Shown here: positions 45,725 through 54,890 of the stretch, piece after piece
Position numbering within the stretch: the first letter of the stretch is position 1
How the letters are laid out: each line of letters opens with the position of its first letter
Assembly: GCA_964555285.1 (NCBI GenBank)
Contig: CAZKRM010000016.1
Coordinates: 1 to 64,000, forward strand
DNA length: 64,000 bases
Reading direction: 5' to 3'
Source: JBBIQV01 sp964555285
GTDB lineage: Bacteria > Nitrospirota > Nitrospiria > Nitrospirales > Nitrospiraceae
The notes under the pieces: generated by a model
What the model was told of the DNA's origin: nothing
Databases searched by the model: none
The model's input: the letters and a program-made list of their open reading frames with translations, nothing else
Translations under genes and position numbers: made by a program

Positions 45725-46352
45725 AGGGCTTGTATCGCCCGCTCGGATTGAATTGCGGTTCGGTGTTGCTGAGACTGAGGTACTCTTTCAAAAACTGATG
45801 GGCCTCGATGATCCGTCGCAGTTCCGGCTCGGAGCTGCGGTCGCCTTTGCGGGCATCGGGGTGAATTTTCTTGGCGCGTTGACGGAAAGCCGAGGTGACC
45901 TCCGCCATAGAGCGGCCAAGCTCCAACCCTAACGCGGCGTAAGCGTCGTGCGCGTTGTCGATTTCGCCGCATCCTCCCGTCCGGTCTCCGCCCCCCCCAC
46001 CGCCGGCTGCCTTTAAGAAATCTGCCGGATTGATTCTTCGGCGTCGCCGGCGCGGCCGCTCGCGGACTTCACTGTCGAGATCGTCCCATCGATCCTCGAT
46101 GAATTCCAAACGCGCTTCCAGCCTGCTCGCGCCGGCGACGTCATAGATGTGCGGGAGTTCTTCTTCGATGAGTCCCAGCGTCCGTTCGATTTCATCGAGG
46201 CCCTGTTCGACGGGGAAGAAACTGTCCACCCGATCTTGCATCATATAGTCCACTGCAAATTCGAGGCTGTCTTCCGTCTTGGTCCGGAGCGACTCGATGC
46301 GACGACGCATGCCGCCCATGTATCTGGCGAACTTCTGGGGAGAAAAGGGCAC
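45717..46352 (-). CDS. Protein with C-terminal J domain
   Basis: A 211-aa protein. Residues about 140-200 form a J domain: DAYAALGLELGRSMAEVTSAF, then AKKIHPDARKGD with the required HPD tripeptide, then ELRRIIEAHQFLKEYL. The first 120 residues are helical and acidic/basic (RRRIESLRTKTEDSLEFAVD, FIEDRWDDLDSEVRERPRRR), unlike DnaJ, and there is no zinc-finger or CTD. It is a J-domain co-chaperone of DnaK with an unknown client-binding N-terminus. It starts with GTG behind AGAGGA and overlaps rnd. Confidence 0.82.
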   Translation of the reverse strand: MPFSPQKFARYMGGMRRRIESLRTKTEDSLEFAVDYMMQDRVDSFFPVEQGLDEIERTLGLIEEELPHIYDVAGASRLEARLEFIEDRWDDLDSEVRERPRRRRRRINPADFLKAAGGGGGGDRTGGCGEIDNAHDAYAALGLELGRSMAEVTSAFRQRAKKIHPDARKGDRSSEPELRRIIEAHQFLKEYLSLSNTEPQFNPSGRYKPFE

Positions 46353-46552
46353 GAGTCCTCTTTCGTCCGGCGGTCTTGTCTTACGGAAGACGGTGCTGCG
46401 TGGACCGAGGCGATTCTAACATAACCGACACAACCACCACAGCCTCCGGAGAGGACACAGGGATGTAGCCGATTGCAAGATACGTCCTCAACGGAGAAGA
46501 TAGCCGGAAGGTGTTGCTCTATGAGCGGTGCCTCGGCGGGGTGGAATACCCG

Positions 46553-47995
46553 CTACTCTCTCGACGCGTCGTCGGCCACCTTCGCGCGGCGGCGCGCCAC
46601 TCCTGTTTCCCTCGCTGCCGTTGCCACGGCTTTGGCCGCGCGCGGCACGACTTCCTTATCGAACACGCTCGGTATGATGTAGTCTTCGCTGAGCGTGGAC
46701 GGAGGAATCACATCCGCGATCGCCTTCGCCGCCGCCAGCTTCATCGCTTCGTTGATTTCCTTTGCCTGCACGTCCAGCGCCCCGCGGAAGATGCCGGGAA
46801 AGGCCAGCGCATTGTTGATCTGATTGGGATAGTCCGACCGGCCCGTCGCGAAGATGCGGCAGTGAGCGACGGCGAGCTGCGGGGTGATTTCCGGGTCCGG
46901 GTTCGCCATCGCGAAGACAATCCGGTCTTTCGCCATGAGGTCCAGGTCGGCAGGCGTGAGAATGTTTCCGACCGACAGGCCGATGAAGACGTCGGCGTCC
47001 TTCAACGCATCTTGCAACGACCCTCGCGGGCGGTCGCGCTGAATACAGGCGGAGAGATCGGTCCGGCAGGCACGAAGCTGCTCGGCTTCTCCCCACAGGA
47101 CAATCCCCTGGGGTTCGCAGCCGATCACGTGTGAGGCGCCGGCAGCCAGCATCATGCGGCAACAGGCGGTCCCTGCCGCCCCGAGGCCGTTGACGACGAT
47201 CCGGATGTCCTCGATCCGTTTTCCCGTTACTTTGAGCGCGTTGGTCAGTGCGGCCAGAAGGACGACGGCGGTCCCGTGCTGATCGTCGTGCATCACCGGA
47301 ATATCCAATGACGCTCGGAGCCGCCGCTCGATGTCGAAACAGCGCGGGGCGCTGATGTCTTCCAGGTTGATCGCCCCAAAACCGGGAGCGATCCCCTGCA
47401 CGATACGGACGATCTCGTCCGGGTCCTGGGTACTGAGACAGATGGGCCAGGCATCGATCCCCGCCAGTTCCTTGAAGAGCATGGCCTTGCCTTCCATCAC
47501 CGGCAGAGCCGCTTCTGCACCCAGATTCCCCAGCCCCAACACCGCCGATCCGTCCGTCACGACGGCGACGCTGTTGCTCTTGATCGTAAAGGCGTAGGCC
47601 TTGGTCCGGTCCTTGGCAATGGCTTGAGAGACCCGTCCCACGCCGGGAGTATAGACCATCGAGAGAGTGTTGCGGGTATTGACCGGCAGCTTGCTCTGGA
47701 CCCGGATCTTGCCGCCGAGGTGGAGCAGAAATATCCGGTCGGAGGACGACAGGACCGTCACTTCCGGGAGTGAGCCAAGCCGAGCGAGAACCTTCTCCCC
47801 ATGCGTTTCATTCTGCACGTCGAACGTGACGTCGCGCACCATCCGTTCGGCACTGGCCGATACGATGTCCACCGCGCCTAGATTCGCCCCCTCTTCCGCG
47901 AGGGTGGCGGCAACCTTGGCGAACATGCCGGGTTTGTTCGCGAGTTCTAACCGGACCGTGAGTCGGTAGTTGGAATAGGGACCGATGTCAGTCAT
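46553..47995 (-). CDS. NAD(P)-dependent malic enzyme with N-terminal ACT domain
   Basis: Oxidative decarboxylation of malate to pyruvate, 480 aa. Residues about 8-80 are an ACT domain (YRLTVRLELANKPGMFAKVA, EEGANLGAVDIV), a likely amino-acid or metabolite sensor. The malic enzyme domain starts at about 95 (VNTRNTLSMVYTPGVGRVSQ), with the catalytic Tyr/Lys region SNSVAVVTDGSAVLGLGNLG and metal site in FGAINLEDISAPRCFDIE, then the dinucleotide fold RIVVNGLGAAGTACCRMML. It has no phosphotransacetylase domain. The start MTDIGPYSNY is chosen; the longer frame adds 12 unconserved residues. Confidence 0.9.
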   Translation of the reverse strand: MTDIGPYSNYRLTVRLELANKPGMFAKVAATLAEEGANLGAVDIVSASAERMVRDVTFDVQNETHGEKVLARLGSLPEVTVLSSSDRIFLLHLGGKIRVQSKLPVNTRNTLSMVYTPGVGRVSQAIAKDRTKAYAFTIKSNSVAVVTDGSAVLGLGNLGAEAALPVMEGKAMLFKELAGIDAWPICLSTQDPDEIVRIVQGIAPGFGAINLEDISAPRCFDIERRLRASLDIPVMHDDQHGTAVVLLAALTNALKVTGKRIEDIRIVVNGLGAAGTACCRMMLAAGASHVIGCEPQGIVLWGEAEQLRACRTDLSACIQRDRPRGSLQDALKDADVFIGLSVGNILTPADLDLMAKDRIVFAMANPDPEITPQLAVAHCRIFATGRSDYPNQINNALAFPGIFRGALDVQAKEINEAMKLAAAKAIADVIPPSTLSEDYIIPSVFDKEVVPRAAKAVATAARETGVARRRAKVADDASRE

Positions 47996-48131
47996 TGCTA
48001 GACCGTCACACGCTCTATAAGAGATTACCACATGTAACCGATGTCCCCCCTTCCTAATTCGTTTCTGTGTGTCGGTTGCACAAGAAACTGATAGGCGAGT
48101 GGCTTGAGGCCCTGCATCCTGTTCGGCCCTG

Positions 48132-48160
48132 TTGACATTTCTTCGACATTTGGCTACGGT
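48132..48160 (+). promoter_or_regulatory. Sigma-70 promoter of the small secreted protein gene
   Basis: TTGACA (48132-48137), exact 17-bp spacer, TACGGT (48155-48160). The -35 is perfect. It predicts a leader of about 54 nt before the ATG at 48221. Confidence 0.6.
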
Positions 48161-48220
48161 ACGCCGCTAATTTTCAGGGCACGAGTACATAAATCCAATG
48201 TTGAAAGGAGGTGAAGTCTC

Positions 48221-48400
48221 ATGAAGCGTTTATTGATGGCAGTGATGGCGGTCGCGGTTGCGGTCGCGTTCAGCGCCCCTTCCTTCGCCGATGATACCAA
48301 GAAGAAGGACAAGAAGGATGAAAAGAAGGGCGGCACGCACCTTATTTACAGCGACCAGAAGAAAGACGAGAAGAAGAAGGACGACAAGAAGGGCAAGTAA
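48221..48400 (+). CDS. Small secreted Lys/Asp-rich protein (59 aa)
   Basis: Short gene, well supported by its signals: AAGGAGG (48205-48211) nine bases before the ATG, a sigma-70 promoter and an intrinsic terminator. The signal peptide is MKRLLMAVMAVAVAVAFSAP with SFA just before the predicted cut. The mature part, about 36 residues, is very highly charged: two Lys/Asp/Glu-rich blocks flank GGTHLIYSD. No cysteine, no heme motif. Probably periplasmic; possibly ion- or nucleic-acid-binding, or a structural peptide. No family recognised. The unusual composition and full expression set make it likely real and highly expressed. Confidence 0.82.
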   Translation: MKRLLMAVMAVAVAVAFSAPSFADDTKKKDKKDEKKGGTHLIYSDQKKDEKKKDDKKGK

Positions 48401-48448
48401 TAAAGGAAGCATCGCTTCCGGTAAGGCTAGCCTTACTTGCGCTTTGTC

Positions 48449-48488
48449 GATTGGCCTGCGGTCATCAGATCGCAGGCCAATCGTTTTT
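48449..48488 (+). terminator. Intrinsic terminator of the small secreted protein gene
   Basis: Stem GATTGGCCTGCG (48449-48460) / CGCAGGCCAATC (48471-48482) with a 10-nt loop, followed by GTTTTTGG. A textbook rho-independent terminator. A perfect palindrome GTAAGGCTAGCCTTAC lies just upstream (48421-48436). Confidence 0.85.
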
Positions 48489-48495
48489 GGGGCGG

Positions 48496-48525
48496 TTGAC
48501 CTCCCCGCTCAGCCGATGCTACGGT
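48496..48525 (+). promoter_or_regulatory. Candidate promoter giving a near-leaderless transcript
   Basis: TTGACC (48496-48501), 18-bp spacer, TACGGT (48520-48525), the same -10 as the upstream gene. Transcription would begin at about 48532, just before the ATG at 48533, and no ribosome-binding site is visible. Confidence 0.35.
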
Positions 48526-48532
48526 GACTTCT

Positions 48533-51500
48533 ATGCCGTCGTGTCATGCTGATCGACCCGCGAATCGCCTCCTTCACGAGACGAGTCCCTATCTCCTCCA
48601 ACACGCCTACAACCCTGTGGACTGGTATCCCTGGGGCGCTGAAGCCCTCCAACGGGCGCGCGACCTGAATCGCCCCATTCTCCTCTCCATCGGCTATTCC
48701 GCCTGCCACTGGTGCCACGTCATGGAACGCGAGTCCTTCGAGGATGAGCAAATTGCCCAGCTCATGAACCAACACTTCGTCTGCATCAAGGTTGATCGCG
48801 AAGAGCGGCCCGATCTGGACGAGATTTACATGCAGGCGACCGTCGCGATGAACCAGGGGCAAGGCGGCTGGCCGATGACCGTGTTTCTCACGCCGGAGCA
48901 GGAACCGATCTTTGCCGGCACGTACTTTCCTCCAGCGGATCGCTGGGGACGGCCCGGGTTTGCCACGGTGCTGACCAAGGTGGCGGAATTCTGGAAGAAC
49001 GATCCTGACGGCATGCGGCGACAAGCAGGCGATCTCACGACTCGATTAAAAAACGAACTCGGCATTCCCTCCCCCATGACGGTCGGGCAGGATGAACTGG
49101 ATGCCGCCGTCACCCAGTTTGCCGAAGATTTTGATTCACGCTACGGCGGCTTCGGCAGTGCTCCCAAGTTTCCTCCCGCCACCGGCCTGTCGCTGCTGCT
49201 GCGCTGTTACCACCGGACTCGTGACGCCCACACCCTTCAGATGGTGACCAAGACGCTGGATGCGATGGCTGCGGGCGGGATCTATGACCACATCGGTGGG
49301 GGCTTCGCCCGCTATTCGACCGACGAACGATGGCTGGTTCCGCATTTCGAGAAGATGCTGTACGACAACGCGCTCCTCGCGCGCACGTATGTCGAGGCCT
49401 ATCAGGTCACCCAGGAGGATCGCTATCGGCAGATCGCGACTGAGGTGCTCGATTACATTGTTCGGGAAATGACCGCGCCGGAAGGAGGCTGGTACTGTTC
49501 AACGGACGCAGACTCGGAAGGCGTCGAAGGCAAGTTTTTTGTATGGACGCCGGAGGAGATTCGCGCCGCCGTTCAGACGGACGAAGAAGCTCGCCTGTGT
49601 TGCGCCTACTACGACATCACGCCGGGTGGGAACTGGGAGCACAAGAATATCCCCCATACCCCTCGTTCTATTGAGGTGCTAGCCAAGGAGCTGGGCGTCA
49701 CGGTCGATGAATTGCGCAAGACGATCGGCCGGCTCCGCCTGTTAATCTACGAGGCCCGTCGCCGGCGGGTACCTCCAGGCTTGGATGACAAGATCATCAC
49801 GGCTTGGAACGGCATGATGATTAGCGCGATGGCCGAAGCCGCCAGGGTGTTGGGAGAAGATTGTTATCTCCAGTCGGCGCAGCGAGCGGCGGACTTTCTG
49901 CTGTCGAGCCTGTCCAAGCCGGACGGCGGACTGTTGCGGACTGCCCGCGCCGGCAAAGCTCACCTCGATGCCTATCTGGAAGACTACGCGTATGTGGCGG
50001 AAGGCCTCGTCGATCTGTACGAAGCGGGGGGTGAGGAGCGGTATCTGAAGGAGGCGGTGCGTCTGGCGGAGCGGATGGTAGAAGACTTCATCGACTCGGA
50101 GCAAGGCGGGTTTTTTACGACGGCGAACCGTCACGAACGGCTGATCCTTCGTAGCCGGGAAGGTCCGGACGGCGCCATGCCCAGCGGGAATGCGGTGGCT
50201 GCGTCGGCTCTAGCTCGGTTGTCGTTCCATTACAATCGGGATGATTTCCGTCGTGCAGCGGCCGAGGCAGTTCGTGCCTATGGGCGACAGATCCGCCGAC
50301 ACCCGAGATCGTTCGCCAAGAGTCTGGTGGTGGTGGATTGTGTGACGAATGGGCCGGTCGAACTTGCCTTTGTCGGATCCCCGACCGATGCCAGGCTCAA
50401 CGCTCTGAAGTCCGGCGTCGCGCAGTATTATCTGCCGAATCGGATTGTGGCCTGGGGCGATCCTGCTCGACCAACGGATCACCCGCTCTTAGCCGGGAAG
50501 AACCTCGTGGCGGGGCAACCTGCTCTCTACGTCTGCCGGAACTTCGCCTGCCGACAGCCGATCACCGATCCGGCAGACATCGCGACACTGCTCGCCTCGG
50601 AGTTCCGGCAACAGGAAACGCGCAGGCCGTCGGGAGAGAAATCTTTAACGGGCAGGCGTCTTCCAGGCTTTGCCACCGTCGGAGGAACGGCAGCCTATGC
50701 GGCCCGGGCGATCAATCGAACCCCGTTGTCCCAAGGTCCGGCGAATGGTTTCACGGCGCTCGGCTCGACCGGTTTGACGACCAGCCGCTTGGGATTCGGA
50801 ACCTACCGCGTCGATCTGAGTGAGCCGACGCATCGCGCAGCGCTGGTCAAGGCGCTCAGGGAGGGCTGCAACCTCATCGACACCTCCACCAATTACATGG
50901 ATGGAGACAGCGAGCGGCTCGTGGGGTCGGTGCTCACCGAGCTGACCAAGGCCGGAGAACTCGCTCGCGAGCAGGTGATCGTCGTTTCAAAGATCGGGTA
51001 TGTCCAGGGAGAGAATCTCAAGCAGGCCGAGGCTCGCGAAAAAGCCGGCAAGCCATATCCTGACATGGTGAAGTACGGCGATGGCATGTGGCACTGTCTC
51101 CATCCCGATTTTCTGGCCGACCAGTTGGCGCTGTCGCTCGACCGCTTGGGGCTCGACACACTGGACGTCTGTCTTCTGCACAACCCGGAATATTTTCTCT
51201 CTGAGGCGCAGCACCGTGGAGGAACCGACCTCACGTCGTTGCGTGAACAATTCTATGCAAGGCTACAAGCCGCGTTTACCTACTTCGAGTCGCAGGTCGC
51301 CGCAGGCCGGCTGCGATGGTACGGCGTGTCGTCGAACACCGCGACCGCGCGCCCCGACGATCCCGAGGCCACGTCGCTTTCGCGCCTGCTCGTGGCCGCG
51401 CATGCTGCGGCGCATCAAACCGGCCGGCGCGAACATCACTGTCGCGTCCTGCAATGCCCCATGAACCTGTACGAGTCCGGGGCATTGCTGAGGCCGAATA

Positions 51501-52210
51501 CGGGGCCCGATGAGCGGGAGACGCTCCTCCAAGTCGCACAAAATGAAGGTGTTGCGGTACTCGTCAATCGTCCTCTGAACGCCATGCCGGCCAAGGGCGA
51601 AGGGGTTGTGAGGCTCGCGGAGGTTCCGGTTGAGTCGCAGGCGGTCGAGTTCGAGGCACAAAGGAAGAATGTGTCGGACTTGGAGCGAGAGTACCGTCAG
51701 GAGATCGCTCAGGCCATTCCCCACTCAGGCCAGGGGACGCCTCCCGCCGAATTGTTCAATTGGGCGGAGGAGCTGGCCCGAGTGCGTCCCAACATTCGAG
51801 GCATCGAACAGTGGGAGCAGATCGAGCGCCGGATGATCGCACCGCACGTGAATCAGGTGCTGCGGGCGTTGTCACAGCATGTGAGCGGCGAGCATGCGAA
51901 GCGGTGGGAACACTGGCGGGATCGCTACCTGCCGGAACTGCTGACTCTCCTGAAGGAGCTGCAACGAGAGGCTGCCGTGCGAAGCCACGCGAAAGTGGCG
52001 GCCATCGCTCGCCTCCTCGATCCCTTGTTGCCGGACGAACGGCGGAAGGAATCGCTGTCGAGGAAAGCGCTATGGATACTCAGCAGCACACCTGGCGTCA
52101 CCTGCGTGTTGAACGGGATGCGCTCGCCGGCCTATGTCGAGGATTCCATGGCTGTCCTCCAGTGGCCGCCTCTGTCGGATGTTCGTCGTCTGTATGAAAC
52201 TCTCAATTGA
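48533..52210 (+). CDS. YyaL/DUF255 thioredoxin-fold protein fused to an aldo/keto reductase
   Basis: A very long protein (1225 aa). Residues about 1-165 are the thioredoxin-like DUF255 domain (RLLHETSPYLLQHAYNPVDW, then SACHWCHVMERESFED with a CxxC, then GGWPMTVFLTP). Residues about 190-620 are the (alpha/alpha) barrel of the YyaL/SSP20 family (YGGFGSAPKFPPATGL, HFEKMLYDNALLARTY, TAWNGMMISAMAEAARV). After a linker, residues about 735-1225 form an aldo/keto reductase-like domain with an intact tetrad: Asp and Tyr in LIDTSTNYMDGDSE, Lys in VVSKIGY, His in CLLHNPEYF. YyaL family members alone are about 680 aa. The frame is unbroken, so a true fusion is likely. A GTG 9 nt upstream is also open. 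Confidence 0.88.
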   Translation: MPSCHADRPANRLLHETSPYLLQHAYNPVDWYPWGAEALQRARDLNRPILLSIGYSACHWCHVMERESFEDEQIAQLMNQHFVCIKVDREERPDLDEIYMQATVAMNQGQGGWPMTVFLTPEQEPIFAGTYFPPADRWGRPGFATVLTKVAEFWKNDPDGMRRQAGDLTTRLKNELGIPSPMTVGQDELDAAVTQFAEDFDSRYGGFGSAPKFPPATGLSLLLRCYHRTRDAHTLQMVTKTLDAMAAGGIYDHIGGGFARYSTDERWLVPHFEKMLYDNALLARTYVEAYQVTQEDRYRQIATEVLDYIVREMTAPEGGWYCSTDADSEGVEGKFFVWTPEEIRAAVQTDEEARLCCAYYDITPGGNWEHKNIPHTPRSIEVLAKELGVTVDELRKTIGRLRLLIYEARRRRVPPGLDDKIITAWNGMMISAMAEAARVLGEDCYLQSAQRAADFLLSSLSKPDGGLLRTARAGKAHLDAYLEDYAYVAEGLVDLYEAGGEERYLKEAVRLAERMVEDFIDSEQGGFFTTANRHERLILRSREGPDGAMPSGNAVAASALARLSFHYNRDDFRRAAAEAVRAYGRQIRRHPRSFAKSLVVVDCVTNGPVELAFVGSPTDARLNALKSGVAQYYLPNRIVAWGDPARPTDHPLLAGKNLVAGQPALYVCRNFACRQPITDPADIATLLASEFRQQETRRPSGEKSLTGRRLPGFATVGGTAAYAARAINRTPLSQGPANGFTALGSTGLTTSRLGFGTYRVDLSEPTHRAALVKALREGCNLIDTSTNYMDGDSERLVGSVLTELTKAGELAREQVIVVSKIGYVQGENLKQAEAREKAGKPYPDMVKYGDGMWHCLHPDFLADQLALSLDRLGLDTLDVCLLHNPEYFLSEAQHRGGTDLTSLREQFYARLQAAFTYFESQVAAGRLRWYGVSSNTATARPDDPEATSLSRLLVAAHAAAHQTGRREHHCRVLQCPMNLYESGALLRPNTGPDERETLLQVAQNEGVAVLVNRPLNAMPAKGEGVVRLAEVPVESQAVEFEAQRKNVSDLEREYRQEIAQAIPHSGQGTPPAELFNWAEELARVRPNIRGIEQWEQIERRMIAPHVNQVLRALSQHVSGEHAKRWEHWRDRYLPELLTLLKELQREAAVRSHAKVAAIARLLDPLLPDERRKESLSRKALWILSSTPGVTCVLNGMRSPAYVEDSMAVLQWPPLSDVRRLYETLN

Positions 52211-52265
52211 CTCGTCATCGGAAGTTCGTTGCAGTACGCTGAGGTTCTTCGTCAAGGAGGGAACG

Positions 52266-52856
52266 ATGAACATACGGACATTGACCTGCGCAGTGTGGGG
52301 AATCGGCGCACTCGCGCTGGCGGCATCAACCGGCTGCGCGACCACATCCGGCTCGGTGGGCGGACGACAGTCTCTGCCGGAAGAGCGGGTGGCAGCCACT
52401 CCCGTCAAGGAGATCGACCCGGATGATCGGAAATCCTCCCTGACGTCCTCGCGCACGGCGTCCAGCCTCTCACTCCAGCCGATCGGGCGGGCCGGCGCTT
52501 CTGACGCTGCATCCGATGCCGGAGGATACCTGCTGGACGTGCCCTTTGATTTCGACCGAGCCGCATTGCGTCAGGATGCCGTGGTCACGGTTGAAGCCAA
52601 CGCCGAACGGCTCAAAGAGAACAGCGCGAAACGGATTCTCCTCGAAGGACGCGGCGATGAAGTGGGCACGTCGGAATACAACCTCGTCCTCGGCGAGCGT
52701 CGCGCTCGCTCGGTGAAGCGTTACCTCGAAGACTTAGGGCTCGATACCTCCAAGATCAAGACAACCAGCTACGGCAAAGACCATCCGCTCTGTCTTCAGC
52801 ACAGTGCCGATTGCTGGCAGAAAAACCGCAGCGTCCACTTCGACGCCGGCGAATAA
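52266..52856 (+). CDS. OmpA-family (Pal-like) lipoprotein
   Basis: A 196-aa lipoprotein. The signal peptide ends in the lipobox LAASTGC (Cys at about 22). After an acidic linker, residues about 85-196 form an OmpA/Pal peptidoglycan-binding domain: FDFDRAALRQDAVVTVEANAE, ILLEGRGDEVGTSEYNLVLGERRA, SVKRYLEDLGLD and the end with NRSVHFDAGE. The GRGDE/GTxEYNxxLGxRRA pattern is the peptidoglycan contact. An outer-membrane anchor to the cell wall is the expected role. AAGGAGG precedes the ATG. Confidence 0.92.
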   Translation: MNIRTLTCAVWGIGALALAASTGCATTSGSVGGRQSLPEERVAATPVKEIDPDDRKSSLTSSRTASSLSLQPIGRAGASDAASDAGGYLLDVPFDFDRAALRQDAVVTVEANAERLKENSAKRILLEGRGDEVGTSEYNLVLGERRARSVKRYLEDLGLDTSKIKTTSYGKDHPLCLQHSADCWQKNRSVHFDAGE

Positions 52857-53098
52857 CGACCCACGCCCGCCCGCCTTCTCAGTCTCGCGCCTCCTCTGTT
52901 TCCCATCGCCGGACTCCATCCCACGCCCGTGATCCTTGCAGGGATATTCCTGCAGAGCCCTCCCCGTCGATGCCTTCTCCTTTTTCACACGGCATCAGTT
53001 AACGCACATGTTACAAAGCCGTGACGGCGTTGGAATGAACCGGCAATAGCCTTCGACCAGTGGTCCTGAGCATTCGAGACATGGTCACGCTGAGCAGG

Positions 53099-53842
53099 TT
53101 AGGCGGCTGGTGGTGTGGCCAAGGGCGCAGACGTCGCGGCACGTTCCGAGTCGATTGGCGGGACAGTCAACTGGAAACCTCCTCCGGAAAGAGAGAGGAT
53201 CGTTCCGACCGACGGGGGACCATCTAATTTCTGTTTGAGCGATTCCATGCAACCGTTCAAATCGCGCTCGTGAATCAGCTCGTCATTCCCCCATAACAAC
53301 GTGCGGAGTTCTTCTCGGGGAACCACCTTGCCTCGGCTGGTCGCCAGTCGTCGCAAAGCCCGCCACTCGAAATCCGACAAGGTCAGCCGCCGGCCGCGAA
53401 ACGTGACCACAAAGAGCTGGTTTTCCAAGACAAGGTCTTCTTCCTCGTCCAGCTCCTGGAGATTCCGCTGCGACCGGCGCAGCACGGCTTTGACTCGCGC
53501 CGCTAATTCCTTCGCGCTGAAGGGCTTGGCGATGTAGTCATCGGCGCCTTCATCGAGGCCGGCGATCCGCTGCTCCTCAGACCCCATCGCCGTAATCATG
53601 ATGATGGGAATATGCTTGGTCTGAGGATCCTTGCGCAGTCGGCGGCAGACCTCCATGCCATCCATGCCGGGCAACATCACATCGAGCAGGACCAGCGAGG
53701 GCTTATTCCGCCAGATGTCCTGCATGCCGGCCGGCCCGTCATGGGCGACGTTGGTTCGGAACGACGCCTGCCGGAGGGCTTGGTCGATCAGGCGCGCTTG
53801 CGTCCGGTCGTCTTCGATAATCTGAATGATTTCCAGGCTCAT
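53099..53842 (-). CDS. OmpR/PhoB-type response regulator
   Basis: A 247-aa protein. The receiver covers residues 1-120: IIEDDRTQARLIDQAL, phospho-Asp in LLDVMLPGMDGMEV, DYIAKPFSAKEL with the Lys. A winged helix follows at about 135-235 (LTLSDFEWRALRRLA, then LRTLLWGNDELIHERDLNGC). The Pro/Ala tail is extra. No cognate kinase is nearby. The start MSLEIIQIIEDD is chosen; the longer frame adds 32 residues that overlap the upstream region. It is divergent from gspC and may control the secretion locus. Confidence 0.88.
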   Translation of the reverse strand: MSLEIIQIIEDDRTQARLIDQALRQASFRTNVAHDGPAGMQDIWRNKPSLVLLDVMLPGMDGMEVCRRLRKDPQTKHIPIIMITAMGSEEQRIAGLDEGADDYIAKPFSAKELAARVKAVLRRSQRNLQELDEEEDLVLENQLFVVTFRGRRLTLSDFEWRALRRLATSRGKVVPREELRTLLWGNDELIHERDLNGCMESLKQKLDGPPSVGTILSLSGGGFQLTVPPIDSERAATSAPLATPPAA

Positions 53843-53996
53843 GCTTGTCGGACCGATCCATGACTTCATCGGAACCCGCGCAGAGAATCTTGAGCGGATG
53901 CCGGCCCGAGGCTGGCCGAGATTGCGCTTGTCCTCCAAGAAGGGATACCATGCGTGCTATTGTTGAGATGGACTCAAGAGGTTGGCTGGAGGACGG

Positions 53997-54890
53997 ATGG
54001 TTCGCTGGCTTCATATCGGACGGCGGGTTGCCCTACTGACGTATCTCACCGTGGCGGCGTTCCTCATCGCTCATGCGGTCAACGGGTTCGTCTCGGAAGC
54101 GCTGTATATGCCGCTGGATGCTCGAACTTCCATGAGCACGCCGGCTTTAGCATCCGGTTCCAGGTCCGGGACGCAGCCGAGCCGATACGTTGAAGATATT
54201 CTGGCAAGCGGCTTATTCCCACTCCCCCAGGAACGGCAGGAGCAGGGGGAAGTCGGACGGTCTGCAGCGGTGGGGGCAGCCTCCGCATCTCCTCTCGATG
54301 CGGCGCGAAAGATCAATGTGCTTGGGACAGTCGTCGGTGACCGAGAGGGCGTCCTAGCGGTGATCGAAGAGATCACGACCAAGCGGCAAGCGTTGTATCG
54401 GCTTCATGATCTTATCCCGAATATCGGTGAGCTGGCGGAGATCCGCCATAACGCGGTGCTGATCCGCCAAGGGTACCAGGAAGAATGGGTGGAACTGGCC
54501 ATCGCCAAACAAACAGCTCTTCCTGGTGGAGAGGCTGGAACGGTCGTTCCCGCGCGGACAACCAGCGCGTCCTTGCATCGGGTGCTGGACCGCAGAGAAG
54601 TAACCCAGGTGACGTCCGATTTGCCCAAGCTGTTGACTCAAGCTCGAGCCGTCCCCTACTTGGTCAACGGCAAGATGGAAGGGTTCCGGATCGATAACAT
54701 CGCGCCACAAGGGTTTTTCGACAAGGCAGGGATCCGTGGCGGCGATGTCTTGCAGCGGGTCAATGGGGTGGAAATTCGTGATCCGGGTACGATGTTGACG
54801 CTCTTTCAGCAGTTGAAGAACGAGCGCACCGTTCGGCTGGACGTGTTGCGTGACAATCGGCAGGCGGCCTTGACGTATGAAATCCGGTAA
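53997..54890 (+). CDS. gspC: Type II secretion protein C
   Basis: Inner-membrane linker of the type II secretion system. The 297-aa protein has one TM at about residues 8-32 (VALLTYLTVAAFLIAHAV), a homology region domain at about 90-190 (KINVLGTVVGDREGVLAVIEE), and a C-terminal PDZ domain (GFRIDNIAPQGFFDKAGIRG, then GDVLQRVNGVEIRDPGTM). GGAGG precedes the ATG at 53997. It overlaps gspD by 14 bp. In most organisms the operon continues gspC-D-E; here E is about 6 kb away. Confidence 0.9.
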   Translation: MVRWLHIGRRVALLTYLTVAAFLIAHAVNGFVSEALYMPLDARTSMSTPALASGSRSGTQPSRYVEDILASGLFPLPQERQEQGEVGRSAAVGAASASPLDAARKINVLGTVVGDREGVLAVIEEITTKRQALYRLHDLIPNIGELAEIRHNAVLIRQGYQEEWVELAIAKQTALPGGEAGTVVPARTTSASLHRVLDRREVTQVTSDLPKLLTQARAVPYLVNGKMEGFRIDNIAPQGFFDKAGIRGGDVLQRVNGVEIRDPGTMLTLFQQLKNERTVRLDVLRDNRQAALTYEIR

